NCBI RefSeq assembly: GCF_037392515.1
Contig: NC_090281.1
Location: forward strand, 50,906,145-50,970,144
Length of the DNA: 64,000 bases
Reading direction: 5' to 3'
Origin: Haliotis asinina
Lineage: Eukaryota > Mollusca > Gastropoda > Lepetellida > Haliotidae
Shown here: one piece after another, positions 23,560 to 35,516 of the stretch
How the letters are laid out: every line of letters starts with the position of its first letter
Numbering within the stretch: the stretch's first letter is position 1
Program-made: the position numbers and the translations under genes
The notes under the pieces: generated by a model
Databases searched by the model: none
Seen by the model: the letters and a program-made list of their open reading frames with translations, nothing else
Told to the model about the DNA's origin: nothing

Positions 23560-24520
23560 GGTCAGTTACATTATGGGGGCTCCAAACGTGAATTCCAACA
23601 CAACACTCTGGTGAAGAATCGAACCTACTGGGCTACCCTCCCAGGATAAATGGAAGACGAAAATGAGATTGCATTCCCGTCACGAACAGTATTTCAAGTG
23701 CATGACCCTTGGTTACCCAAAATGAAGTCGAAAATCTTGATTGATGGTAAAGCTTACAAGCACGTATGGGGCTATAGTGTTAGAAATCTATAATCATAAG
23801 TCAAACACTGGGTACCGGATCCTGGTACCTATGGAGTATCATGTGGAACTATTGCCACAATATACCACCAAAGTGAACATACGTCAGTGACCACCTTAAT
23901 GTATATCGTTTTCGGATATGGATGTCACAACAAAACTCATGGGACATATTCAAATTTTAATTCAAAATCTTTACCACTATTTAAACCAAACCAAACAGGA
24001 GGTGTTGATTTATATTTGATAAGTACCAGTAAAAATAACCTCCCAATCAACGACGTTAGAAAAGAACTTTCCATCACATCACGTATTCATGTAACTCTAC
24101 AACGGTAATATAAATATTTCATAACAGACATACATACCAACGTCCTGCGAGGGGTCCAATCCACCCATCCCAGATCCACTAATTAAGAACGCGGCCAGAT
24201 ATAGTCCCATCAGACCTCGTTCAGTCATTCTCTGATAGGCATAGCCCAGAAGGATTTACTTTACTGTACAAATATTTAAATGAATACAACTCTCTAGCAT
24301 AATTGTCCCGTGAGATGTGCAACTGCACATACCAAAGTCTGTTTTCGACTAGCTCTTGTGGCTCTGGTTATTCTCAAGCACTAAGTTTACTACTTGTTAA
24401 TGCTTGAAAGATGAGGATGAACCATTCATCGAATGCATCCGTTCTCTGGGGATACTTCAAAACTACACCGAATCTACTTTCCTGTGAAGCCTGTTACATG
24501 TGGGCGTATAATACATACAG
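23560..24520. other. Intergenic, no gene recognised
   Basis: Unique sequence with short open frames only; nothing recognised. Confidence 0.4.
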
Positions 24521-24524
24521 TCCT

Positions 24525-27287
24525 CTACGAAAGCCTAATGCTGCCACTTTTGTAGCATAAGATATTTTTTTTTCAAAGACAATTCTCGTTACTTCAATTA
24601 TTTACTCGTTGTTTCGAGTATTTTCTCGTTATTTCAATGATTTTCTCGTAACTTCGAGTATTTTCTCGCTATTTCAAATATTTTTTCGTTGCTTCGATTA
24701 ATTTCTTGTTACTTCGAGAATTTTCTCGTTGCTTCAAGTTTCTTTCAAAAACTTGAAATTTCGAGTACTTTCTCGTTATTTCAAATATTGTTTTCGTTGC
24801 TTCGATTAATTTCTCGTTACTTCGAGAATTTTCTCGTTGCATCAAGTTTCTTTCAAAAACTTGAAATTTCGTATTTTCTCGTTGCTTCAAGTTTCTTTCA
24901 AAAACTTGAAATTTCGAATATTTTCTCGTTGCTTCGATTCCTTTTTCTTAATTTCTAAGTCTGATGGAGATAGCATGTATATTTTAGGAGATCTGCTCCG
25001 AGCAAGATGACATCCTCATAGTCACAGCCTAAGTCACATGTCCATGGATACAGCAAAAAAATAAAATTCATATCTGAGTATAACCATCAAATGGCACAAC
25101 TATGGATCATGCTTGGTACGTGTGCCAAATTTCATGAAGCTAGCATGTATAGTTTAAGGAAATCTTCTCCGAACAACATGACACCCTCATATCCACAGCC
25201 TAAGTCACATTTGGGAAGAAAGCGCAAAAGCTTAAGGTTCATATCTGGGTTTAAACCCCAAATGGCAAACCTATCCATCATGCTTGATACGTGTTCCTAG
25301 TCTCATGAAGTTATCATGAATAGTTTAGGAAATATGCTTGGGACGGTATCGACCCCCCAAAAGACAGACCACTTAAAACAACACATTTTATGGTTGGTTG
25401 CACAAGGCTTAATTTAGCTGTGTCGTTGAAAATTGTGGTATGTGTCCTGATACAAAAGACAACATTAGGTTTAGAAATGGTTATACGACCTCTGGCCATA
25501 TGAAACTTTAAGTGTTATTGAAATTGTTCATTTAATATTTTCAAGAAAACTGCTTCGCCACATGTTGTATGTGGAGACTGGAAGCAAAGCAATTCGTACT
25601 GATATTCATACCAAAATGGTATGCTTTTGGAGCAAATTGACTTCAGTCAAATCCTCAAAGTTATCGAATATATGGTATCATTTCACAGTTAAGTCTTATT
25701 TGCGGTTCACTCCAAAATGACCGACCTCCTGTAAGATAAATTCAGTGAGTACACTAGTTAGCTCAGCCATGCTCTCCACCCCTATTCCATTAATGAGTTC
25801 ACTTGGAGTCAGTACATAGTATACAGTCTTTTCAATCTTGGAATTTAAGCAATACTCAATCATCAAAAGGATTTCATTTCACAATGTATGAAATGGAACT
25901 TATTCCAGAACCTTATCTTAAATTAACCTTACAAAGTAGAATTTCACTGAGAAAATATAGGACAACAAATCATAGGTTACCAATGGAAACAGGGCGCTGT
26001 CTGAATGGTTTGAAAGAAAGCCGACTTTGTAATCTTTGTAAACAAGCCATATGTGACGAATTCCATGTTTTACAAATATGCCCACCACTTGTCGAACAAC
26101 AACGAATATCATTTCTGTGTGAATCCCTCTACCTGTACATGTATCATGAAATGTGATTATCAACCACTCACTCTCAAATTATCCAAATATATGACACACT
26201 GTGCCTTTTCAAATGATATCATGTAAATATATTAATTATATTCACATATACAGGTATGTTCTATGTTTCACCTTTTGTGTTTTTGAGAAAAGAATGAAAA
26301 TTCTGTTTGTTCTTCTACCAGTCACTACAGAGTATAGTAACAACACATTTCCATCTTTCTTAATTTACTTGTAATTAGAATGAAAAGTAGTCGAGAACTG
26401 AGTTGCTTGAGAAGCTGAGAATGTTCTCAGGCACTTTTAATATAAAAAGTCTTAATATAAAAATCATAATTCATTACATGGATTAAAACAAAGTATAGTT
26501 TCCATATCTGGGCACATGTTATTATTATCAGCTTTTATTATCAGCCTTATGCAAACAACCCTAAAGTGTGTTGTTTTAAGCGGTCTGTCTTTTGTGAGGT
26601 CTGCTTTATGGGAAGATAACGCGGTTGCAAGGGTGCGCATCCTCCCTATTGAACTGAAAGTTTGTTTTATGACCACTGAAACTCGGGTGGTGTAGGGTGT
26701 ATGATGTAGCTTGTAGGATGTGTGTGACTATGAGGATGTCATCTTGATCGGGGCAGATCTAAAATATACATGCTAGCTTCATCAAACTTAGAAATTAAGA
26801 AAAATAAAATCGAAGCAACGAGAGCATATTCGAAATTTCAAGTTTTTGACTGAAACTTGAAGCAACGAGTAAATATTCGAAATTTCAAGTTTTTGAAAGA
26901 AACTTGAAGCAACGAGAAAATACTCGAAATTTCAAGTTTTGGACTGAAACTTGAAGCAACGAGTAAATATTCGAAATTTCAAGTTTTTGAAAGAAACTTG
27001 AAGCAACGAGAAAATACTCGAAATTTCAAGTTTTTTAAAGAAACTTTAAGCAACGTAAAAATACTCGAAATTTCAAGTTTTTGACTGAAAATTCTCGAAG
27101 TAACGAAAAATTAATCGAAGCAACGAAAAAATATTTGAAATAACGAGAAAATACTCGAAGTTACGAGAAAATTATTGAAATAACGAAAAAATACTCGAAG
27201 CAACGAGTAAATAATTGAAGTAACGAGAACTGTCTTTGAAAAAAAAATATTTTGTGCTACAAAAGTGGCAGCATTAGGCTTTCGTAG
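24525..27287. mobile_element. Foldback-type element with long minisatellite-bearing inverted repeats
   Basis: The ends are inverted copies: left starts CTACGAAAGCCTAATGCTGC, right ends with its complement TTTCGTAG. Inside each arm is a tandem array of units built on CGAAATTTCAAG, CTTGAAGCAACGAG and AAAATACTCGAA (left about 24575-24950 as complement, right about 26805-27240). Homology continues inward: AGCATGTATATTTTAG, CAAGATGACATCCTCAT and AAAAGACAGACC.CTTAAAAC recur inverted near 26720-26790 and 26565-26615. TCCT flanks both ends (24521-24524 and 27288-27291), a candidate 4-bp target duplication. Arms are roughly 0.8-1 kb, the centre about 1 kb. No transposase seen. Confidence 0.85.
25537..26160 (+). 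mobile_element. LINE ORF2 C-terminal remnant within the foldback element
   Basis: An open stretch reads LRKYRTTNHRLPMETGRCLN followed by RLCNLCKQAICDEFHVLQIC, the conserved C-terminal Cys/His block (CxxC...H...C) of a large LINE group. The same block type appears in the LINE at 7229-7370. Upstream sequence is degenerate. It lies between the two inverted arms. Confidence 0.7.
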
Positions 27288-27426
27288 TCCTCCATATGCA
27301 TGGGTAAAATCTTGTTTGATTCTTGCGTGGGTTGACATTCATCGCCGAATCCTACGTCCCACTCTTAAGCAAAGCTTAAACTTCATAATGTGGACATGAC
27401 CTCACCAGCCGGCTATTCTGCATGCG

Positions 27427-27433
27427 CGCGCAC

Positions 27434-27481
<48 letters not shown>
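27427..27481. repeat. (CA)n microsatellite
   Basis: GCGCGCACACACGCA followed by about 20 CA units, next to the Tc1/mariner remnant. Confidence 0.95.
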
Positions 27482-27483
27482 CC

Positions 27484-27915
27484 ATTAAGATGGCTTCGTT
27501 CAAGATAATCTCGAAAGATGTTCGATGGGGTTCACAGCGGAACACCAAGCGGGCCATGGGTTGTTCTAGTTGCCTAATTCAGCAAATGGGCGATGTCGCC
27601 CGACAACTTTGAGGACTACGTTCGTCATTTATGGCAAGGGGATGACAGGGGGTGCACAATATTTTGTCACCAGTTTTCATAGGCGTTTCAATGGTGATGT
27701 AATAAACGTTCAGATCAGCAGTAGCTTGATTGGGATTTAGAAGCTGGTGGGTGACATGACAACAAATGGCATGGAGTTACAACTTCTTTGATGTTTAAAA
27801 CACGACGTTTCGGGGCTACTTCTTGCCCCTTCATCACTCACCTGAATGTAAATCCATACCATTTGTTGTCATGTTCAGATCAGCGGGCCGCAGTCTCCTC
27901 TTGATGGTACACCAG
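27484..27915 (-). mobile_element. Tc1/mariner-type transposase remnant, with an insertion
   Basis: On the minus strand the sequence near 27500-27590 reads NNPWPAWCSAVNPIEHLSRL, a clear match to the Tc1 family 'PWPA.SPDLNPIEHLWD' motif. The DDE third-acid area lies about here. Only the 3' part of a transposase gene is present, and it is broken. An insertion of about 155 bp (27720-27873) splits it, bounded by a 12-bp direct repeat GTTCAGATCAGC at 27708-27719 and 27873-27884. Confidence 0.7.
27755..27873. mobile_element. Small inverted-repeat element inside the Tc1 remnant
   Basis: Perfect 15-bp inverted ends, CATGACAACAAATGG and its complement. The core includes ACGACGTTTCGGGGC. It is the main part of the insertion that produced the 12-bp direct repeat. 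Confidence 0.7.
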
Positions 27916-28388
27916 TGTCCCCCTCTCCATTTCTCACATCAGACTATCAGTTCAGAAAACTGTACTCCAATTGTGAAATTCTCCAGTCACCAGGATATTT
28001 CAATATTTATTTGTTAGATGACTTTGGATCTCATTAAAACGCGATCCTCAGGATTGTATATTACCAAATGAACCATTTTGCTACAGGCCAGTGACAATCT
28101 GTCTTGATTCCAATATCTGATGTTTCCAATTGCTTTCTCTGTTTCCCTGTATTCACGGTATGAAGCATTCGTTTCAACAGTCAGTAGGACTGAGAGTTGG
28201 AATCTCTGTTCATCTTGATCATGGCTTTAGGTCTAGCAGACGCCTGAAGATCCAGTTTAAACTGGTCTTGAGTAACTCAACTGACGCGGATCCGGTTTGC
28301 TGACCTTCTTTATCACTATCATTTATCACTATCATCTAAACTGTTATTTCTTAGTAAATTTAGGTTTGTTGACTTAGCGAACACGCCA

Positions 28389-28515
28389 TATTCCAATGGT
28401 GTAGATCGGTGGTAATGCTGTTTATCACTAGATTGTCTGGTCCAGACTATTTACAGTCCGATTATTTACAGACCACTGTAGGTGGAATATTGCAGAGTGC
28501 TGCCTTAAACAACAA
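28389..28515 (+). repeat. SINE family A, 3' half
   Basis: Has TTTATCACTAGATTGTCTGG, TCCAGACTATTTACAG and TGGAATATTGCAGAGTGCTG. The head is missing. Confidence 0.65.
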
Positions 28516-28759
28516 ATGAACAGCAGCACCATGCTCTTCCTAACAGAATATATTTTACAAAACTGGTGATTTTCAAACCGCATCAATTTGGCATATGCTT
28601 CCACATAATAAGGACACCCTTGAAATATAAACATGATATTGTTAGAAGAGTTGAAAAGTACAGTCAGAGGTAGTCGATAATGATTATCAGTTACAACAGA
28701 AGTACATAAATTTTTAACAAATTCTAAGGTTTTTTCCCAGGCTTTTCCCTAATTAATGG

Positions 28760-29018
28760 ACCCGTGAAAGTACTGGTAGAATAGGAATGAGCAATCCATG
28801 TTTGCCATAAAAGGGAACTCTGCTGGTTGTCAGAGGGTACTAACAGGATCAGGTGGTCAGGCTGCTGATTTGATTGCCACGTCATCAGTTCCCGAAGATC
28901 AATGCTCCTGCTGTTGATCATTGGATTGTCTGGTCCAGACTTGATTATTTAGGGACCGTGGCAATACAGATGAAATAATGCTGAGTGCGGCATAAAACTA
29001 ACCTTACTCACTCACTCG
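28760..29018 (+). repeat. SINE family A copy
   Basis: Head ACCCGTGAAAGTACTGG, middle CATTGGATTGTCTGGTCCAG, tail AATGCTGAGTGCGGCATAAA then CACTCACTC. Diverged but near full length, just downstream of the GEMIN8 3' end. Confidence 0.8.
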
Positions 29019-29295
29019 CCCCAATTTATGTTTTTTTTCATAACTGTAATGCAACAGATGTAAAATATATTCCAACTGGTTACAGTAATACTTACCTTAG
29101 GGGTGAATATGAAACTATGAAAACAGTGCCATTAGCTTTATGCTGTTGAGTGCACATTTATTCTGACTATTCATCAAATTTAACAGTTTGTTTACTTCAT
29201 TCAAGTGTGTTATGCTGAAACACCAAAATTCTGATTAATCGAAAATATGTTTTTTACAATCAATAATTGTGTTTAATCCTTCTTTCAACCTCTTC

Positions 29296-29301
29296 TTTAT
29301 T
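29296..29301 (-). terminator. Possible poly(A) signal for GEMIN8
   Basis: TTTATT on +, read as AATAAA on -, about 300 bp past the stop codon at 29602-29604. A second one lies near 29157. Which is used is unknown. Confidence 0.4.
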
Positions 29302-29601
29302 ATTTTCATCATCGGAATACCACTAATCACAGCTGTGCCAAACTTTGACACTTAAAAACTAAGGGCATCTTGGGGTAGCATAAGGTCCCCTTAACTTCAC
29401 ACAACAGTATGTGACAATCTCAGGTTGTTTTGAAAATTCAGAAAGGTGATGCTCAACTCTCTTCTACATCTACACTCCGAAAATGGTTGTTCTATAGAAC
29501 GTATTTCAAGTTGAGCACACGATGATCACAAAGCTATTTACTGAAAAACATGTCCTCTGTCAACACAACTCTGGAATTGGTTACAAACGAATCTTCAGTG
29601 T

Positions 29602-32600
29602 CTAAGAGTCTGAAAAGTGGACTCTCAGTGGCATATTTGGCCAATATTTGGGCTGGTTGGCATCAAGGTGTCTGTCGTATGTCATCTGCAGTGCTGTCTC
29701 CATGCCGTGTATCATGGCTGCACCTGTTCCATACAATAGCTTCATTTCGGATGTGCGGCGCAGTCCAGGCCTCTCACTTGGAGCCTCTGATGTCCGCTCT
29801 CTCTGCTGTCCTCTCACTGCAGTAGAGAGCAACAAAAACAGTAAGTGTCATTTCTTGATGCATGTGACTCATTTCAGAAGGCAGCATGTTAAGAAAAAGA
29901 GAATAAAGTGAAAAGGAGTCAAATGTTGAAAACAGTCTAAGTAAACTTATCCTCGGTACTTTTCATTACACTCCACTACTGAGTCAAACCTTATGGGAGG
30001 TCGAGTCAGGTAACCTTTGAGAGTGACCAATCAGAACACAGCTTACCAAATCACAAAAGTGGACATTAGCACATACCTTTTGAACATTTTATCTCGAAAG
30101 GTTTGTACCCGAACAATTTCGAATGCTATTTAGCGTACGCTTGCTTCTGGGTGATGCACACGGCGTACATACAACCATGACAGCGGTGAGTAAACAGTCG
30201 CTGAATGTTGTGTATCTGGCAATATTCAAGGATGTCATCTTGCAGAAATATTAGCTAATGGTAACCATGTCAACAGAAACCCCAAAGCGTATATACTGCA
30301 GGTTAAATAACTGTGTTATACGCAGATTTTTGTTTGTGGAGAGATGTGTGTCAGTGACCTGAATATTTTGAAAGTCCCTCCAATCACTAAATAGTAGCCA
30401 TTGTCTGATTGGTTAAATCTATTCAACCATTTCACATTTGACTGGACGGTCATTGGTCGCTCAAAGGTTACCTGACGTGACCTTCTACTAGGTTTTGTTA
30501 GACTCAGTGGTGCAGTGTAATGAAATACACTGAGACTAAGTTTACTTAGACTGATGTTGAAGACCACTGCAAATATAGAGTGACTGGGATTAGTTCTATG
30601 CTGCGTTTAGCAATATTCTATCAATATCATTCACATAGTAGATCTTCACACATCATGCCAGGGGAAACGAACATGGGTCTGCCGTGTCATAGGCTACCCA
30701 AGTGCCTTACCATTGCACTCACAAAGCAACATGTAGGCATGTTGATTGTGTGTGTACAGTTGCTTGTGGTGTCAGTTTCATCCAGTTCTAGCCTACTGCA
30801 TGGATGGATCCAGCGTTTTGAAAAAGGGGGGGTGCACTTTTGTCATTTTTATCTTCAGGTCGAGAATCGTAACATGATCTTGGTAAAAAAGGGGGATTAC
30901 TGATTACCTCAATTTCAGGTAATGCAGTCTCTGGGCTCCTTTATAAAATATTCAGGGAGATAAATTATGAAGTTTTGCCTGTCAAATGTGTTCCTGTCAG
31001 AGACCAGAAGTTACTCTAGATTCTGTCTTACCATCTTCGATGTTGATCCTTTTGTCTTTCTTTTCTTTAGCTATTTGTTCCTTTTTCTCAGCCTCTGGAA
31101 CAAAAACAAGGAAATAGATTACTAAGGACTACATTTCTTCATATTGGCAACAACATTGATTGCATTCTCTTCCCACAGAGTTTATTCACTGTCATAGCAT
31201 CCTACGAACCTCTCTTCCCTTTCATGGTGTGAGTGTTCAGGATTTGTGATTGGCTGTAGTCAAATTTAGTTGTGCAATCAGCCATGTTGTCTCAAAAGTG
31301 ATCATTTGTAAGGAATCAGTAATTTCTGTAGGCTTCGGGAAAAATAAAGCCTCTTCACCAGCGTGATGCGCAAATGCCTCTTTCAGACAGAAACTCATGT
31401 AATGGTGGATCAATGACGTCTCTAACAACGCACTTGTTAGCCACAAGTCACAAGTCACTAAGACACAAGACCCTGGCAGAGGAGGGATATTTGTGGCCCC
31501 ACAAAAATTCTTGTATTCGTCAAGCTGGATCTAAGTCGATGTAACATGTGTCCTGATAGGATAGAAAGAAGGGAGATAATTCATGTTGCCATTTTTTACC
31601 GCTGGGGGATTTTATGAGACCTGAGAAGTATAGCTGTATTAAAACAGAGGTTGATAGGATGATCCACCAAGTAACCTCTGTGGGGAGAGAATGTATGGAT
31701 TGCTGGGGATAAATCTTACAAAGAAAACCCAAGAATATGTGGTGTTAAAGTACTCTCGGAAATAGAAAAAACTGTTTTTTCACATTCATATTTACAATTT
31801 ATGTAATTAATATGTGTAACTGTGCAATATCTGTTAAACCACGTTTGGCCTAACTACAGTCTCAATGGGAGAGAGAAAGGACACTTAAAACAAGGACTCT
31901 ACTGGGGAAGAATTAGTGCACAAATGACCAATGTTCTATTTTAAAAAATCCAAAGCGACTTAGAACAGACCATGGCTTCAAACCAACTGAGTGAGTGAAC
32001 TTAATTTTTACACCACACTCAGCTATATTCAAGCTATATGGTGGCGTTCTGTAAATAACTGTCTGGACCAGACAATCCAGTGAACAACAGTATGAGCATC
32101 CATCGGAACAACTGGGAACCAATGATATGTGTCAACCAAGTCAGTGAGTCTGACAACCCAATGCCGTTAGTTGCCACTTACGACCAAAATAGTCATCTTT
32201 TATGGCAAAACATGGGTTGCTGAAGGCCTACTCTAACCTGGACCTTCACGGGTCTTTATGCAAATATGTTTGCAAATAATACTGCATTTCAAAGGACACT
32301 TCTTAACTGTCCATTTTGAAAATTGACATAGCTTCATCATAAATGATAGCTGACAGAAAAACTGATAACTTTAATACTTAAACTATTAAGGATGAAGCTA
32401 CCATGGCGTCTCACAATCACCATATTGAAAGAAACAGGTAGGAGGGGTTGACTCAAAAGCACAACCAGTGTAGCAGATAATGGTTGGGGTCGGGCTTGGG
32501 GAAAGAGATATCAGGTAATACATGATAATCCCTCAGAGGAATTAAACTGTGGAAGTACACAGCATGTCCTAACATATGGAACAATATCCAGTCCTGTCGA

Positions 32601-34941
32601 TCTATGGGTGGTCATGCCACCTACATATTTTGAGGCATTTAATAAGATGGCAGAATAAAGCTCTTCTATGGGCATCATACTCTTCTCCATATCGGATCAT
32701 AATCTTTGTAAAAGATGTTAATCAACAGATGAGACATATTCAACACACATGAAAAAGCATAACACATCTTTGAGATGACCCTGTGTGCCTGTAGGCAACT
32801 CATGCATTTCATACCAGGTGAGCCAGTGGTCCGTCATCATACCTGACTGAGTGACCTAACTGACATGCTATTTCAGGACTCCAGATAATTTTTCAACATG
32901 AGGAGTATGTACGCCTTATTTTTTCAATATAAGAGTGCTAGGAAAAGTTAGAGTACTGAATGGAATTTCATGGTGCATAAGTAATCTTGTGTTTCCTTAT
33001 GCAACACAACATTGCTACTCTTGTGTAAACAGGTCAATAAACAATAAAGCAATATTTTTTCTGATAAATATGCCTGTAAATGATTCTAAGACCTTGCACC
33101 ATTGCTCTGTTGTGTATCTGCTACATTTTCTGATTTTTTTCCTGCCGTATTGTGCATATTCTTTATCCATACATACTCTGATACTGTTCTTATCTAGAGC
33201 CCTGCTATTTGCAATTGTGTAAATTTTAAGGATGCAGAGTAACAACCACAAGACAGTTTCTTTCTATTTCCGACAATACTTTAGAGACCTTTCTTGTCTA
33301 GGAAAGTCTACAACATGAGTTGCTGTTGACCTATCTTATCAAGATAAGCTAAAAAACATACATGTATTATCTTATTTAAAAATTGTCAATATCATGAACA
33401 TATCCACTTCAAAGACCCTATGTTATCAAGGAGTGAGTGCATTGTTATGCCCTGAGAATCGATATCGACTCCCCAAGATGACACATAAATGTGTAACGCT
33501 TAGAAAATGTGTTACCTTTTCAGTGTTAATCTCGAGGAAGCATGGTTGAGATGGTTCAGATAAATTGGGTTTACAAATAACCACCATGACAAGACTGTGT
33601 TATTACCAAAGCAGGATACAAGTTACATCCCACTGTGAAAACATTGTCACTTAACTCTTAACATATTTAGGAGATAAACATCGTACGTTCGCCAATTTCT
33701 GGGTGTTATTGAGGATTTGAAGCACAGGAATATTTCATTTGAAACCTCAGGCTCACATGCTTCAAATACTCAATAACACCCGGAAATTGGCCAACACATG
33801 ATGTTTATCGACATTGTAAACAAAAAGGTATGCCAAAAGGTTTTAATTTCTGCATTCGTTTACATCGAGTACGGTTATAGCAGTGAAGTGTCATCAGCTG
33901 GTCATTTCAGCTGGTTCCCATGGTAGCATCTGGAGTTACTAATTTGTGATGTCATTCCAACTTTACGTCAGAACATGATTGAATGACGTCGCCACTGTTG
34001 ATGACGCAACAAAACAATTGTTTGTGATGTTTCTACGTGTCAATACGGTGTGAATAGTCTTGCAGTTTCCAAGAATCTAATACCATTTGATCATGTTTTT
34101 CAACCAACAAAATTACGGAACCGAGTGACTTTTGGTTTACAATCTGACATTTGTGCATACCTCTCTGTTGCCTGTGTTTTTGAGAAGTTGCAAAAAAGTC
34201 CAACATTTCATCAGAGATCTCCATCTCCACCTGTGAGGCAACATCCTCCCCTGGCATCACATCACATGCAACATCATCATCACCAACTTCCACTGCATCA
34301 GCAAAATCACTTTCTATGTCCATATCACTATCACCTTGTTTCCTCTTAACAGGAACAGATCGCTGGCTCATTGTCTTCGAGACACCACATTTTGCCCTCC
34401 CTCTCCCCCTCCTCGTCATGACTGGAGTCTGTCTATGCATGTATTGAGCATGTGAGTAAGGATGCATGAAAGGATGAGAGTAAGGATGAGAGTAAGGCTG
34501 GTATGAGAAAGACGGATAAGAATATGCTATTTGGTATGCTGGGTATGAACGGTGATAGCTCAGGTTCTTCTGAAGAGACCTCTGCACGTGGCCATGCTTC
34601 TTATACCAGTTCATCACATATCCATAGTGTCTCCAATATCTGTTGAAACATTTGTGTGAATACCAGTCCTGGGTGTCAAATTTTGGTAGATTACTGAAGA
34701 TATCCTTTTTCTTGCCCTCCTTTGCGCTGGTAGATGCTGAGGTGGTTGATGAAGAGCAATCACTAGTTGTTTTACACTTATCTGTTGCGAGAGCCGGTTT
34801 TGTGACGTTTTCTCTGACAAGAGTTACACTTGAAGATAATTTGTCTTCTGTGCCTGAGTCTGCAGACATGTCTTCAGCACTGCCATCTGGTGGCTGCGTT
34901 TCAGCAGACATCTTTGCTGTTAAGATTTGGATTTTTTTCAT
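29602..34941 (-). CDS. GEMIN8: Gem-associated protein 8 (GEMIN8), SMN complex component
   Basis: Gemin8 binds SMN and Gemin6/7 in the complex that loads Sm proteins onto snRNAs, in cytoplasm and nuclear bodies. Three coding exons on -: 34161-34941, 31032-31094 and 29602-29816, with good GT/AG borders and phases that join exactly (1059 nt, 352 aa). Landmarks: the N-terminal WYSHKCFNRYWRHYGYVMNW, matching the human WYSHPVYARYWQHY region, at about residues 93-112; acidic MEISDEMLDFFATSQKHRQQ at 240-259; a Lys/Glu-rich helix from exon 2; and the C-terminal QPKYWPNMPLRV, matching human KQPKYWPVIPLKF. At 352 aa it is longer than human Gemin8 (about 242), owing to a Ser/Thr-rich N terminus and a Tyr/His/Pro repeat at about 132-169. 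ATG 34941 is chosen because an acceptor (TTTTCAG) sits at 34956-34962, implying a 5' UTR intron. An in-frame ATG at 35013 would lie in that intron; Met11 is an alternative start. Confidence 0.93.
29933..30553. mobile_element. Inverted-repeat DNA transposon (MULE-like, non-autonomous) in a GEMIN8 intron
   Basis: Ends are inverted copies starting CAGTCTAAGTAAACTTA, with arm similarity of about 110 bp that includes TTTCATTACACT and GTCAGGTAACCTTTGAG. The flanks carry ATGTTGAAAA (29923-29932) and ATGTTGAAGA (30554-30563), a 10-bp target duplication with one mismatch. Long arms and a 9-11 bp duplication are typical of Mutator-like elements. No transposase inside. Confidence 0.8.
31988..32253 (-). 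repeat. SINE family A copy, minus, in a GEMIN8 intron
   Basis: Starts GAGTGAGTGAACTTAATT and ends GGACCTTCACGGG, with GTCTGGACCAGACAATCCAG and GGTTGCTGAAGGCCTACTC between. Near full length. Confidence 0.85.
33673..33809. mobile_element. Hairpin MITE in a GEMIN8 intron
   Basis: Arms of about 52 bp, left GATAAACATCG...GCCAATTTCTGGGTGTTATT and right its complement AATAACACCCGGAAATTGGC...GTTTATC, with a ~30-bp loop. No coding content. Confidence 0.8.
34465..34550 (-). repeat. Coding minisatellite in GEMIN8 (Tyr/His/Pro)
   Basis: Repeated TAAGGATGAGAG-type units on + encode YSHPYSHPFMHPYSHAQ-like repeats on -. The length is a multiple of three overall and the frame is kept. Confidence 0.75.
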
Positions 34942-35249
34942 CCTGAAAAGTTTATCTGAAAATAGAGAAATGGTATATGATTTCTGTGAAAGAAACTGAT
35001 CCTGTTTTGTCATTCATATCCATTAACCTAATACCATGATTATAAGGAAGGTAAAATTGATCTCAGTCTTTACTGAAGATTATAGAACTTGTTTCGTAAC
35101 ATGTCCATTTGTTTTTGAGCACATAACTGATTGCAACAATGTTGACATTCCATACATTTGTGCATACCAGGGATTTACCTTGATTCCTGTATTTGAGGGT
35201 CCCTGTGACTCATGCAAAATGGGGGTCCCAGACACTATTTTAAATAGTT

Positions 35250-35516
35250 AACTGGTCCCGAGGGGGATACTGGTTGATGTACCCTCAAAGTTTGCTTATG
35301 TTCCCTGAGCCCAAAGGAGGTGATGCACCCTCAGTGTTTGGTTATGTTCCATGAGCCTGAGGGTTGAGGAGAACATAAACAAACATCAGAGGTACATCAA
35401 CCCATGGACCCAAAGGGTGAGGAGAACATAAACAGACATTGAGGGTACATCAACCCATGGTCCCAAAGGACCTGTGAGCAATATATTTTTCTTACCGAAC
35501 ACCTCAATGTTAAACT
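35250..35516. repeat. Dispersed repeat D, left part (stem-loop rich)
   Basis: Inverted blocks TTGATGTACCCTCAAAGTTT / GACATTGAGGGTACATCAAC, repeated twice, then CCCATGGTCCCAAAGG and CGAACACCTCAATGTTAA. It matches 9905-10120 and, more loosely, 61395-61470. It is interrupted at 35516 by the next element. Confidence 0.7.

Noticed and set aside
24525-27287. CRISPR-like array in the minisatellite region
   Set aside because: Units are adjacent and variable, with no unique spacers, and the genome is animal.
34942-35013. ATG at 35013 as the GEMIN8 start
   Set aside because: A good acceptor lies at 34956-34962, so this upstream frame is probably intronic; Met at 34941 is preferred.
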